Made by a program: the position numbers and the translations under genes. Of a DNA stretch of 64,000 nucleotides, positions 34,145 to 45,949 are shown piece after piece (position 1 is the stretch's first letter; every line of letters begins with the position of its first letter). Location: positions 62,001 through 126,000 of the forward strand of contig JBBHKE010001462.1 of assembly GCA_037447655.1 (NCBI GenBank). Direction: 5' to 3'. This DNA comes from Zygnema cylindricum (Eukaryota; Streptophyta; Zygnematophyceae; Zygnematales; Zygnemataceae). The notes under the pieces are model-generated. The model ran no database searches. It was not told the DNA's origin and saw only the letters and a list, made by a program, of their open reading frames with translations.

Positions 34145-36318
34145 GTGAGACTAGAGATAAAAATAAAAATACTAAATAGTTGTATTTTGTAACAGAGTAT
34201 AGATGACTAATTTTTTTTGGTTATACTCTGTACAATGCTCCCAAGACTACTGTAGAGTGCGGAGCTACAAAATTCTGTACAAGCAGCTGAAGTACAGCAG
34301 CTGCAGAGAAGTTGAAACCTTTCAAATGCAAAGATTGCCGGTTTACATGTATATACTGCAGCGACCACGGATGTCACGTTCAGAGGAGAAGGCATGGGAA
34401 GCTCGATTTCGCAGACAGGTTCTGAAGGTCGGAACTTGCCAAGTACTGTTTTCGGTCACCGACGTCAGCGTCAATGGATAGGTTGTAAGCATTTTGCGAA
34501 ATTTCGATTCCGTACAGTTTGCGGGTAACAGCATCCGTTCACATTTGTAGACCAAATTAAACTCCACCGATTCGCTGGAGCAGTCCGTAGGAAACACTAA
34601 TTCTGTAATCGATTTCTTGGATGACCGGGTGGACGTGGATACCCGGTAGCCTCGTGTGGCTAGGCGGATCTGGACAGTAGGGTACTGATTTTATACATAT
34701 GTGCACACTGTGATTAGCCCGTTGTCCCGTTCTACGGTACTTTTTGGCTTCAGAAATCCTGACGTTGTGGCCTTTCCTTGGATAGCCGCGTCTATCTACG
34801 TAGGCCGTACGGCTCGTCGTTCATCAATCATCATGGTTTACCGTACCTTACAACATATCAGTACTATTTTAGGCGTGGGATTTTCAACCGACTGCACACT
34901 GATTATCTGGTCCACACACAGCTTTCGCATGTGCCTGTTTGTGGACTACCCGTTTCCAGGGAGGTCGTTGGTAGAGCTTGGCTTGCTGTTATTTACTGTC
35001 AGTTTGTAGGAAGCGTATCATGTTGCATCGGTACAGTTGCGGATGTATCTGCGCACTGATGACGTTTCGTAAACACATCGGCAGGCCTCGATCCGATGTA
35101 GTGGAATAATGTTTTTAATTTCTGGCTAAGATGTGCCTACGCGATACAATACTGTACACCGCGAATCGTAATTAAAGTAATGGAAAAATTAGAGTAAAAA
35201 AACAAAAAAAAACAATTAGAGTAATGAACGCTAATTTATGTGATAGAACTTTTTCAACTATGAAATTTACTCTATTTTTTTTAAGTATTCTATATTGGGT
35301 TATGTCGGCGATAATTATGTGCGCGATAATAATGAACACTAAATTAGGTAAACGTACAGAATATGTCAGTCCGTATATGTCGACGTCATTGTGACGTCAG
35401 TATTATTTGTCTCGCTGAATGTCAGTTCAGTCGAACAACCGTCAACGGTTACATGTAAATTATGTTCAAGTACGTAATGAATTACCAACAGTTATGAACG
35501 ACGGATTGTCAATGTAATTCGACTGTAAACGGCATTTCCATTGTGTTTTTTTCATTTTCATATGACAAAAGTACTTTGAACTCTAATACTGTCGCACTTT
35601 GGTGGTTATATTAGAGTCAATTTACTTTAATAATGACTCTTTACTCTAATAAAGTTGCTTTCAGATGACGAAGTCGGAAAATGAACACTTATTACAGTTA
35701 AGTTTGACTCTAAATGAGTCGCGATTAGAAGATATCTTAACGAATCTCCGAAACGCGACATATTATTGGAGGATCACAATTACACGTGGCCAATTCATTA
35801 ACCATAGAAACGTCATCCCTGCAAAACAACGATAATACACAAACCGTCTGTCATTTTGGTCTCTTTTGTAAGAGAATTCCGTACATTCAATAACCTGCAT
35901 CGTTTTTCAATTTTCTCAGCTCTTTCGTAAAAAAATTCGGCGACAGTTTTTTTCAAATCCCCGCTTCGTTTTGAGTTTTTAAAAAAGGTGAGATTTCAAA
36001 TTTACACTTTTTTTTTTACACAATTTCGCAATTTTGCAGTTTGATTTCAGTTTTCAGTTGAATATTATATTTTAAGTTTCTATTCCGTTTTCAGTTTCAA
36101 TTGTTGATTCAGTTTTGATTTCCGTTAATCCATTTAAAAACCATTTTTTTCCGTTTACCCTTTTTATAACAAAACCAAACCTATAATTTAAAACAAAAAA
36201 AACATTTTTTCTACTTTGTTTCTGTTTCCTATTTTTTATATTTTTAATTATAACCATATTTTTAATTATAGATGCACTTTAAATCATAAAGGTACTTTAA
36301 ATTATGACTGTATTTTAA
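34145..36318. other. Upstream region of the P-protein gene and intergenic
   Basis: This contains the presumed promoter of the P-protein gene; no TATA box was called with confidence. A MITE-type end 'tacaccgcgaatcgtaatta' occurs near 35154 without a recognisable partner. No gene was recognised. The sequence turns AT-rich and grades into TATC-type repeats from about 36319. Confidence 0.5.
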
Positions 36319-37829
36319 GTATCTATCTATCTGTCTATCTATCTGTCAATCTATCTGTCTAATTATGTCTTATCTCTCTAATCTAATTATCTGGCTAATC
36401 TAATTATCTCTCTAATCTAACTATCTCCCTAATCTAATTATCTGCCTAATGTAATTAACTGGCTAAACTAATTATCTGGCTAATCTAATTATCTGTCTAA
36501 TCTAATTATCTGTCTAATCTAACTATCTCTCTAATCTAATTATTTGCCTAATCTAATTAACAAGCTGATCTAATTATCTGTCTAATCTAAATGTCTGTCT
36601 AATCTAATAATTTGTCTAATTTCATTATTTGCCTAATTTCATTATCTACCTAATCTAATTATCTGGCTAATCTAATTATCTCTCTAATCTAACAATCTGT
36701 TTAATATAATTATGTGTGTAATTTCATTATCTGCCTAATCTAATTATGTGTCTAATCTAATTAACTGGCTAACCTAATTATCTGTCTTATCTAAATATCT
36801 GTCTAATCTAATTATCTCTTTAAGTTCATTATCTGCCTAATCTAATTATCTCTTTAAGTTCATTATCTGCCTAATCTAATTATCTGGCTAATCTAATTAT
36901 CTAGTTAATCTAACTATCTCTCTCATCTAACTATCTCCCTAATCTAAGTATTTGCCTAATGTAATTAACTGGCTAATCTAATTATGTGTCTAATCTAATT
37001 ATCTGGCTAGTCTAATTATCTCTCTAATCTAACTATCTCCCTAATCTAATTATCTGCCTAATGTAATTAACTGGCTAAACTAATTATCTGGCTAATCTAA
37101 TTATCTGTCTTATCTACTTATCTGTCTAATCTAACTATCTCTCTAATCTAATTATTTGCCTAATCTAATTAACAAGCTGATCTCATTATCTGTCTAATCT
37201 AAATGTCTGTCTAATCTAATTATTTGTCTAATTTCAATATTTGCCTAATTTCATTATCTACCTAATCTAATTATCTGGCTAATCTAATTATCTCTCTAAT
37301 CTAACTATCTGTCTAATATAATTATCTGTGTAATTTCATTATCTGCCTAATCTAATTATGTGCCTAATCTAATTAACTGGCTAACCTAATTTCTTATCTA
37401 AATATCTGTCTAATCTAATTATCTCTTTAAGTTCATTATCTGCCTAATCCTAATTATCTGGCTAATGTAATTATCTCTCTCATCTAACTATCTCCCTAAT
37501 CTAATTATTTGCCTAATGTAATTAACTGGCTAATCTAATTATCTCTCTAATCCAACTATCTGGCTAATCTAATTATATGGCTAATCTAATTATAGGCTAA
37601 TCTAATTATCTGGCTAATCTAATTATCTCTCTAATCTAACTATCTCTCTAATCTAACTATCACTCTAATCTAACTATCTCTCTAATCTAATTAACTGGCT
37701 GATCTAATTATCTGTCTAATCTAAATATATGTCTAATCTAATTATCTCTCTAATCTAATTATTTGTCTAATATAATTATCTGTCTAATTTCATTATCTGC
37801 TTATTCTAATTATCTGCCTAATCTAATTA
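36319..37829. repeat. 17-bp satellite array with 612-bp higher-order repeat
   Basis: About 1.5 kb of variants of 'taatctaattatctgtc', close to 90 units. The array begins in a simple (tatc)n/(tgtc)n region, which suggests its origin. A distinctive series of variant units starting at 36421 recurs from 37033, an offset of 612 bp or exactly 36 units, for several hundred base pairs. Confidence 0.9.
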
Positions 37830-38688
37830 TCAAAGGGGGGGGCGACTTTATTAAAAAGCGCGATGGTAAACCATCTGAGTCCATAGGAACAAAATGAAGT
37901 AGCATTTCTAAAACTGAAAGAACCACATGAGAAGGGAATAAACAAAAAAAAAAGTCAAGGCAAAACCGACGAAATTACGAAAGGATGGCAATGAAATCGA
38001 AAATACCCAAAAAAGCAAAACCCAGCAAGCAAAACATCAAAGGAAAAATCTAACACGTAGGATCAAGGAGTGAAGGGGTGTCGTAGTTTTGTAGTTTTCA
38101 TTGTCTTTGGCTTGTCTTTAGTGGTTTTACATTGGGTTTTTAGATTTTTTAAGAGTGTAAGGAATGTAGTTATCATACAGTATTAATGGGGTAATACGTT
38201 GCACGGTATGTCTCTTACTCTAATGTCATTGTTTTTGGAATTTTATTTTTGTACTTCGTTGTGAAGTATGTAGACCAAAACATTGTATAATACAACCATT
38301 TAATGAAACATGATTTTGTTTTTGCAATGTATGAGTGCGTGTATGTGCGCGGGTCCACCATGTTCAATGAGTTTGTGTGTGTGTGATTCACCTATGGGCA
38401 TCATGATGGGGACAAACCCTTTGTGTATCTATTGATTACACCACCGTGCTGTTTGTTAAGTGGTTGTTATTAAACGACAAGACTGCCTCATCGCAGCAGT
38501 GACAAAACCTATTTAACCATACTTTCTTCAGCGATGCAAGTTTATCGGTGCTGGTTAGTTTTCCTGCGACAACATTGTCTCATCACTCATGACAAAAGAG
38601 ATGACTTGTCATCGTTCCATAGCAAAGGCAAACATGTACTAAACAAAACAAATTGGTAATAAACACAAGAAATGCATACATCAATAGG
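37830..38688. other. Intergenic, nothing certain
   Basis: A G-run joins the satellite to 'cgactttattaaaaagcgcgatgg', a style of sequence seen at ends of degraded retroelements. No coding domain was found, so it is left unclassified. Confidence 0.4.
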
Positions 38689-38693
38689 ATACG

Positions 38694-39749
38694 TGTAGAA
38701 ATTAATGGTCTTTTAAAGTATTTTCTAGGTCTGAATAGAAATAAGAAAGAAGTCGAGGCAGTCTACCTCTAACTTCTCTCTCCAACTCTCAAACTTGTCG
38801 CAGTCACTGAGAAATTGGAGAGGGAGCTAGAGCCATGGCTACCTAGGCTATCCAGAGGTTTACGGGAAATATATATATTACTTAGGGGTTTTTTACTAAA
38901 AGGTATGTGCCGGCCACAGGATTTGATCTTGGTAAATACCGGCCGGCAGACTGCCGATAGCCGGTAGCCTTAGCTGTTAAGTCTAGCATCAGTGTTAATT
39001 ATCATATGGTTTGATAATTAATTAAACAATTGTACGTAGGATAGTTCATTTAACTCAAATAGTTTTACGGGAGACAAAGATCCAGTAATATAAAAGTACG
39101 GATTACGGTAGGGATAAAAAACAAATACCGCGCATTTATTTCTTTACCGAAACGAATACCGCGCATGTATTTATTACGGCTACGATTAAATTTGAATTTA
39201 ATCAGACGGCCGAAATTAAACGCCGAGATCGCGGAAGAGAATTTCGGCGGTTTTTTATCATAGCCACATCGGATGACACGTGGCGGAATGACATTGGATC
39301 GCGGCATCTCCGAGGATTAAGGGAGCGAATCCGGATATACCACGTGTTGACATTTAGGCCATGTCGTACAATGTTCGTACAGAAAGTACACCGGCAGCTA
39401 TACTTTTGTGTACGGAACTGCAATCTGATTGGCTCCGTACATCAGTAGATAGAGTCTGTGAGAGAGATAGGACTTAGAAAAATTAGAAGATATGACCCTC
39501 TCTCCCAGAGAGCTTTTGTACAAAAGGTCAACTTTGACCATCCATAACTTACTGCTCAGGGGAGCAAATTCAGAGATTCTTTTTGCTATCGACACAGGGG
39601 AGTCTTGCCTTCACAGGGGTGAAGTTGGTCAGAGTTATTCTCTGCCAGGGTGGTAGTTATTTTTGCTGAAACACAGAGGGGTTAGGGTTATCCTAGAGGC
39701 TTCTTGGAAGCTGTCCACTCTGAGGACTTATGGAGGTCTCAGAGTTTCA
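38694..39749 (+). mobile_element. Solo copia LTR with 5-bp target duplication
   Basis: 1,056 bp beginning TGTAGAAATT and ending GAGTTTCA, aligned end to end with the LTRs at 6030-7077 and 11213-12271. ATACG precedes (38689-38693) and follows (39750-39754) it. No internal region is present. This is the expected product of recombination between the two LTRs of one integrated element. Confidence 0.95.
38898..38983 (-). other. tRNA-like module in the solo LTR
   Basis: The minus strand shows 'taacagctaaggctaccgg' (A-box-like), 'caagatcaaatcctgtgg' (B-box-like) and a T4 run complementary to 38898-38901, colinear with the other LTR copies. Confidence 0.45.
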
Positions 39750-39954
39750 ATACGGAATCATAACATTCTCTTTGGAGTCTCATTGGCTTAATAATATTTG
39801 ATGTACAAAAAATTTCATTACAATGATGTAAAAAAAATCCCTATTCCTATTGCTTTACTATGTAAACCCAGACTATTGTAGCCTGTAATGTACATCCACT
39901 AAAGCGAATCCATATTCTAAAAAATATAACGGGAATGTGTACGCCGCCTGTAAA

Positions 39955-41001
39955 AAGAAAGAAAGCAATACAAAAGCAAACGGAAAGAGAGTTAAAATAT
40001 TAAAGTGAGGGAGAGGGATGGAAAGGGGTAGAGAAAGTGTTAGAAAAAGAAAATTTGGAGGGAATGGTAGATGCAAAAGAAAGGGTGAAAAGGGTTGAGA
40101 GAAGAAGAGGGAGTATAATCGGAAGAGGGAGGGAGAATAAGGTAGGGAGAGGATGAGGGATATTTGATGAGGCAATAAGGCGGGGGGGGGGCAAATTCAA
40201 AAGGGAAGAAAGAAAGAGTGGTATAAAGAGATAGGGCGATATATTGAAAGGGAGGAAGAATAAATGGGAGATAGAAGGACAGGGATAGGGGAAAAAATAC
40301 AACAGATTGTGAGAGAGAGGGACTGTTAGCAAGAGTGATGGAGAGAAGATGGAGGAAAAGAGCGAGAGGATGCGAGAAAGAGGGACAAATTGAGAGGAAG
40401 AGAGAGTTCGCGTGAGCGTGAGAGGGGGAAAGAATTGTGGAGAAAAGAATAGGAGAGGGAGGAGCTATTAGAGAGAGAGAGAGAAAGAGCCTTGGGAGTG
40501 AGAGAGTGAGGGGGGGGTGGAAGAGGGGAAGAATGGGATAGATAGATAACAAGGGAAAGTGGAGAAGAGGGGGTAATTGACACTGGGACGGGAAGTGGGA
40601 GAGATAGTGACGATAGAGGGGGGAGACAGATTCAAAAAGAAAAGGATAAAGAGGTAGAAAAAGATGGAGAAAAAATTGAAAGGGATAAGTACTAAGAACG
40701 AGATTTAAGAACAAAGTTTTTAGGGTTATAACAGAATGTGAGGGAGAGCGTCCGGGAGCGAGAGTGTTAGAAAGAAGATGGATTTAGAGAGAGAGAGGAG
40801 GAGGGAAAGAGAGACGGATTGAGAGGAAAGAAAAAAATGAGAGGGAGAGGGGGGTGGAGAGGGAGAGGGAGAGGTGAGCGTGGTTAAAAGCGGGATGGAA
40901 AGTGGGAGGGGGAGAGTGAGGAGATAGAATGGGGGCCGATTAAAAAGGATTTGAGAAAGAAAGTGAGAAAGAGAGAGTGTGGAGAAGTTGAAGGAGAAGG
41001 A
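39955..41001. repeat. Purine-rich (GA) tract, about 1 kb
   Basis: The plus strand is dominated by G and A over about 1,045 bp in irregular 'gagagaggga' words rather than a clean microsatellite. Long minus-strand open frames here are leucine/serine/proline/phenylalanine only, the artefact expected from composition. A tract like this can form triplex (H-DNA) structures. Confidence 0.85.
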
Positions 41002-41651
41002 GAGGCAGTGTAACAAATGGGCCCTAAAAAAACAATGGCGGAAAACATACCCGATCTTCTCTTATTCAGCAGGCCCGTCAGTAGAGCTTCATGTTGTTGA
41101 AGACATCAATGAATCAGCTGTCTTTCTCGTCTTGCCAAATTGTACCAGAAACACCCTAGTTTTTTTGGAGTTATCAATTGTTACTGATTTTATCTCACAA
41201 ACTATTATGCGAAAAGTAAATTCTCAAAACTACGTTTTTCATAATTTGAAAAAAAAGATAGAAAAGCGAGGCAATCAAAAAAAGGAAGAAAACCTAAGAA
41301 AATATATAATTTTACTCTCCAGTATTCCAAAGATTTTCCGTAAAAGTGCTTAAATTGAATGAAATCATAGAAAAAATGAAACAGTTCACTTATAATTTTC
41401 CTTACTTTTTTTTTTACCACCCAGGTTTTGAACCAGAATATTTGGTCAACTATTTACGTAAAAATTTAAGAAAATGAGTACTATTTCATAAACATCATTT
41501 TTTTTCATAATATTCCGGCTAATGACTTCATACCAGTTTCCATAAAAACAACAATTTTTTGCAAATTCTCAACCTTAACTCTCTCCATTGCTTAGTCTTA
41601 ATCTCTTAGTTCCGTATCGTGCAATAGCATTAACATAGAAGTAGTACCAGC
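41002..41651. other. Intergenic, nothing recognised
   Basis: The first ~350 bp hold a lysine-rich plus-strand frame starting inside the purine tract. It has no recognisable domain and is not treated as a gene. Confidence 0.4.
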
Positions 41652-42832
41652 CTATCGCATATAAGCAACTTTCAATTGGTTGACAAATTCCTCCGCCCCG
41701 GAAACAACATCGGTTTTTGTTTTTTTGTCCATTCGATCAAAACCTCCCATATCTTTCAATTTTTCGAGTCCGACCAAAGCTCCCTCAACCCTTTGGAAGG
41801 CGTCTCGAATGCATCGGAAACAATCATCCAGAAGTTCCTTTATCCACTGAGACAAAAATTGAAAAAACATGAGAAAAATTGTAAAAATTCGAAATTAAAA
41901 TCAACTGAAAATTGGCTGAAAATAAGCTGAAAGTCAACATTAAATTCAATAAAAAATCGGCAGAAATCGACAGAAGAAAATTAACGAAATAATGATAGGA
42001 AATCGACAGAGATAGAGAAATTGACTGAAAATTGATAGCAATTATATTATAGATTTAAAACGGAATAAATCTATCGCAAATTTCAAGTGGTTGTAATACA
42101 TGTGAAACAGGATTTAAAGACTTAATGTTCTAAAGAAAAGCCGTTAAAAAGCGGTAAAAAGTGGTGACGAGAAAATTGTAAAATAAATAAAATTGTGAGG
42201 GAAAAAAAAATCATTTCAAACTGGAATTGCCAATTGCTTGCATAACTACTGTTTTTATCAAAAACTTCTCCCTGAAAAGATTGCGTTAAAATCATATCAC
42301 ATTAAACTTCTACTTCAAACAAAAAAAAAAAAAATGTAGCATATAGCTTTTATTGCACCGTATATCTTTAGAATAATTTATAATTTTACTGTAGTGAACT
42401 TTCACCTTGAATTGTTATTAACGTAAATAGCAATAATTTTGGTGTCGGTTTTATTTTGGCCCCTGAACATGAAATAGCGTTGAAATATTGTTTTTCTTTA
42501 TTTGGTAAGTAGTTAAGAATCTTCCACATTGTAAAGGCTTAAATTGGAATAAATAATATTAAAGTAAACCCAAAACTATACATTTGTTTACATTTATTTA
42601 TATGTTTATATATTTGTTTATATGATATATTTCACTCGCTTACCATCATGTTAACATCACGTAAACATACAGAAGCATTACAACATATGAAATGTGAAAT
42701 TTAACACAGAAACACAATTTCAATATAATTTACAAGCTTAATGCAAAACCCAAATGAAAAATTGATATTCCTTTCCCTTCCCCCCTCCAAATAACTGACC
42801 TCATCCGAAGCTTCTTTAAAAATGTCCGCCAT
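41652..42832 (-). CDS. Putative 75-aa protein, two exons, family unknown
   Basis: Exon 1 (42832-42800) encodes MADIFKEASDE and exon 2 (41846-41652) the rest, with a GT-AG intron of 953 bp (donor gtcagt, acceptor tctcag) in phase 0. The start has a good plant context (gacATGGC). The product is acidic to neutral and apparently helical, with segments such as 'WIKELLDDCFRCIRDAFQRV' and 'KTDVVSGAEEFVNQLK', and has no signal peptide or membrane segment. Exon 2 is clearly richer in G and C than its AT-rich surroundings, as coding sequence would be. I do not recognise the family. It could be a real small gene or the 3' part of a larger, degraded one. Confidence 0.45.
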
Positions 42833-42867
42833 GTCTTCCCTCTTCTCCCTCTCGTTCAACTCCAAAG

Positions 42868-43266
42868 ATGTCGAAGAATCTCATTATTGCCGAATCTATT
42901 TTTTATGATTCTCCAAACCGGATTGCCTCTCTCATAACAAAACTTAAATCCTTTTCCATACTCCATTCTTCTTCTCCATTTTCCTGTACTGCTGAGCTGT
43001 CATCTAATTATAAATCTGAATCTGTATTCGAACCTGTTTTCCAATCATTTTCTGAATAAAACCCAATTTTCAATTCGGCTTCCGAATTTTCTAAAAGTGT
43101 TTCTGGGTTTTTTAATTTTGATTCAAATTTCAATTCTGTTCCTGTTTCTTCTATTTTAGATTCCGAAATTGATTCCAGTTTTGAATCCAGTTTTAATCCC
43201 AATTCTGATTTTACTTCCGTTTCCGATATTGATTCTCGATTTGCTTTTGATTATAATCCTGATTAA
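42868..43266 (+). pseudogene. Ser/Phe/Asp/Asn-rich open frame with one in-frame stop
   Basis: From the ATG at 42868 one frame stays open to 43266, except for a TAA at 43057-43059. The second half is a repetitive run of Phe, Asn, Ser and Asp codons ('ttc/gat/tcc' words), so the openness may come from composition. The start lies only 36 bp from the divergent start at 42832. No domain is recognised. Confidence 0.25.
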
Positions 43267-44082
43267 ATTTCCGGATTTAAATTCACATTTGAATCGAACA
43301 ATAAAGCAATTTTGTCTCCTCCTTCATAAATGGTTCGCAAATGGCGTGAAAGTGATGACGTGGACAAGGTGAAATCCATGGTGGTGGAAGAGGAGGAGAG
43401 AATTTCACATTTTCCTGTTGAAAAAGTGGACAGATTTTCAGGATGGCGGCGATGTCGTCAGATCCCTGAACCAAAAAACAAAGAGTGGTTGTGATTGGTG
43501 CAGGAAAGAATCTATTTTGTGGGGTCTGTCCGCATTTGGCGTTACCCTACGCCACATATCACCCACACCTAATGCTGTATATTTACTCTATTTTTTTTTA
43601 GTTTATTACTCTAATTCGTGTCCCAATGTGATCATTCACCCCTATTACAGTTAAAAGTTACTCTTTTTAAGGGTCATTTTGGTAAGTTTGGTCATTTTAG
43701 GGTAAATCTTTACGCTAAAACAGAAGTACTCCTAAATGAGAGTACATTTTCACTTCTAAACTGAATACGCGGAGTCAAGTTCCCCTATCTAAACTGAATA
43801 CGCGGAATGCCAAACAACAGTTATAAAAATAACATTAGAATTAGGGCAAATACGTGTTGTCGCCGTTGAACAATTACATTTTCACATGTAAACTTATATC
43901 AATGTTCACACGGACGACCATGCTCTTGACAGACGGAGATACGCGAACGGATTTTTTTCGTTGGAATTTGGTCGGTTTTGTTTAGTGCGATTTCACGTGC
44001 GAGCACGATTCTATTATATCATTATTTGTACCTTTTTTCTTAAAAAAGTACAATTTTGCACGGTCGAACGTCGTCCGTACTA
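43267..44082. other. Intergenic, nothing recognised
   Basis: It contains a short direct repeat, 'taaactgaatacgcgga', at about 43756-43806. No gene was recognised. Confidence 0.4.
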
Positions 44083-44246
44083 CACACTATTTAAAGCGAA
44101 CCTATATTAGATTTTTTTACGCTAATTAAACTACACCTAAATTAGAATAATGTATAAATTAGAATCGTTTACTCTATTTGATGTCATAGAGCCGAAATTT
44201 TGAGCGACCGAATTAGAGTAATTTACTCTAATTATGATTCGCGGTG
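44083..44246. mobile_element. Decayed TA-flanked MITE
   Basis: The right end 'actctaattatgattcgcggtg' followed by TA is closely related to the MITE end near 35154 ('tacaccgcgaatcgtaatta'). The left end 'tacacactatttaaagcgaacc' is a weaker partner. The proposed element is 164 bp. Confidence 0.4.
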
Positions 44247-44264
44247 TAGTTTATATCCTGAGAG

Positions 44265-44976
44265 CATAGATGTCCAATTCGTACGGATTTTGACTTTTTT
44301 TCGAAAACTACGTAGTATTCGTTTGTTTCGTAGCTTTCGTAAATTTCGTACGTCTCACACTATACGAAACAATTGTACGGACACTAAAACAAATTGCTTC
44401 ATTTGCGCGTGCGTATTTTTTGTGCCTTCCACTCCGTCTTCAGAAGGAAGCCGCCGTTGGAGACGCCGTCAATTCCGCCGCTCGTCGCTTATTCGTTGCA
44501 CTTTTCAGTTTTGCACTTTCGTTTCATTTGCGCGCGCGTATTTTTATCTGAGCGGCGAGCCGCGGAATTTATGGCGTCTCGCGCGCGTATTTTCATCTGA
44601 GCGGCAGCGGTGGAATTTATGGCGTCTCGCACGCGTAATTTATCTGAGCGGCGAGCGGCGGAATTTATGGCATCTCCAACGGCGGCTTCCGTGAGACGTT
44701 TTGCGTCATTTGCGCGCCCGTATTTTCATATGTCCTCCACTCCGTCTTTAGAAAGAAGCCGCCGTTGGAGACGCTGTAAATTACGGCGCTCGCCGCAAGT
44801 TCGTTGCACTTTTCAGTTTTTAAGGGTATTGAATATTGAAAAAAATTGAAATTTGAAAGTCCAAAAAAAGTGCGAATTTTACCTACGAATTTTAAAAGTT
44901 TGAAATTGTTTTATGCGAACTCTACGTAGTATTCGTTAGTTTACTCCGTGCGTTTTATGCGCATAGGACATCTAAG
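44265..44976. mobile_element. hAT-like non-autonomous element with GC-rich tandem interior
   Basis: The ends CATAGATGTCC and GGACATCTAAG are inverted repeats (10 of 11 matching) flanked on both sides by CTGAGAG (44258-44264, 44977-44983). The xxTAGATGTCC terminus resembles hAT ends. The 7-bp duplication is one short of the usual eight. Inside, a GC-rich stretch (44400-44800) repeats a 'gcgcgtatttt...ctgagcggcgagcggcgg' unit three times. A 'tccactccgtctt...gaagccgccgttggagacgc' block occurs twice. No transposase is present. Confidence 0.7.
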
Positions 44977-44983
44977 CTGAGAG

Positions 44984-45234
44984 GCAATACAATAGTTTTA
45001 ATACCATGCAATGCGATACAATGGGACGGGTGACATATAGTTTTTCTATGTTGCTAAAAATTTAACAAAATCCATGCATTTACTATTTAACCAATTCCAA
45101 AAGGCTTATCACATCAACTTGGAAAATCCCATCCTATCATACAAAATGCGTATCATATCGACGGATTATAAAATGTTAATTGTTATAGAATATTGCACTT
45201 GGTGTCTGTTAGTTACGCAACATGAAGAAGTTCA
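44984..45234. other. Short spacer before the copia element
   Basis: Nothing recognised. Its last five bases (GTTCA, 45230-45234) are the left target duplication of the next element. Confidence 0.5.
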
Positions 45235-45907
45235 TGTTGAGATATTGTCGTTTTTGCAACATTTCGTGAAGCGTCATTATAACTTGAATTTGTTTGACGC
45301 GAACTGTCGCGTCATCATACAAAAAGTACGATGTTGTTTCGCGACAGTACTTTTGATGTCCGCCAACGAAACATACTATTTCGTTTCGCGTCACTTCTCT
45401 ATTTCGTGCGTAGGTGTTACTTTTTGCGTGCAGGTGTGTTCGTGAAGCGACACGTGTTTAAGTCAACGTTTGGAGTTTGTTGTTTCGAAGGAAGAAGCGT
45501 GTGCGCCTTCCTTCGTGGAACTTTCATTGAAGAGTGCACAGTCAGCTAGGGACAGACTTCGTCGCTACGCTAAGTTCTGCTTGTCTTACCTTGTTGTCTC
45601 TTAGTGCAGAGTAGCGAGTATATATAGGCAGCAGTGTACATGTGCAGAGTATCGAATTAATCGAATCTATCAATTGTATCTTACATGATTGAATCATAGA
45701 GGATTTGATATTGGAGTAAGAGATTATTTAAAGAGGATAGAGAAGAGAGAGAAGAGAGAAGAGAGATGATGTAAAGAGGCTTCGGCCAAGAACACTTATA
45801 ATTCTTTTTGGCTGAATATTCCTCTTGTCTTTTACGAGCTTCCGCTGTGTAATGATTTATGTTTTGTGAATTATTTTGAGTGAAACTCTTTTGCTTAAGA
45901 TCCTACA
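45235..45907 (+). repeat. 5' LTR of element D
   Basis: 673 bp, TGTTGAGATA...GATCCTACA. It carries a TATA box ('tatatatagg', 45619-45628) that would start the genomic RNA, followed by GA-rich leader sequence. The corresponding 3' LTR box reads 'tacatatagg'. Confidence 0.95.
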
Positions 45908-45910
45908 ATA

Positions 45911-45921
45911 GGTATCGGAGC
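45911..45921 (+). promoter_or_regulatory. Primer-binding site (initiator Met tRNA type)
   Basis: 'ggtatcggagc', three bases after the LTR end, matches the plant copia consensus tggtatcagagc except for one internal base and the leading T. It is complementary to the 3' end of initiator tRNA-Met and would prime minus-strand synthesis. Confidence 0.75.
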
Positions 45922-45949
45922 TAGTGCTTCGGAGATAGAGAGGGAGCGC

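Noticed and set aside
33633-34148. 171-codon plus-strand open frame
   Set aside because: It is the exact antisense of P-protein exon 1.
36319-37829. CRISPR-like array
   Set aside because: Units are contiguous with no spacers, in eukaryotic DNA. It is a satellite.
40040-40714. 224-codon minus-strand open frame and overlapping ones
   Set aside because: Leu/Ser/Pro/Phe only, the direct result of the GA-rich plus strand. No domain.
44200-44694. 164-codon Arg-rich frame
   Set aside because: It follows the tandem repeats in the hAT-like element. The peptide repeats because the DNA does.
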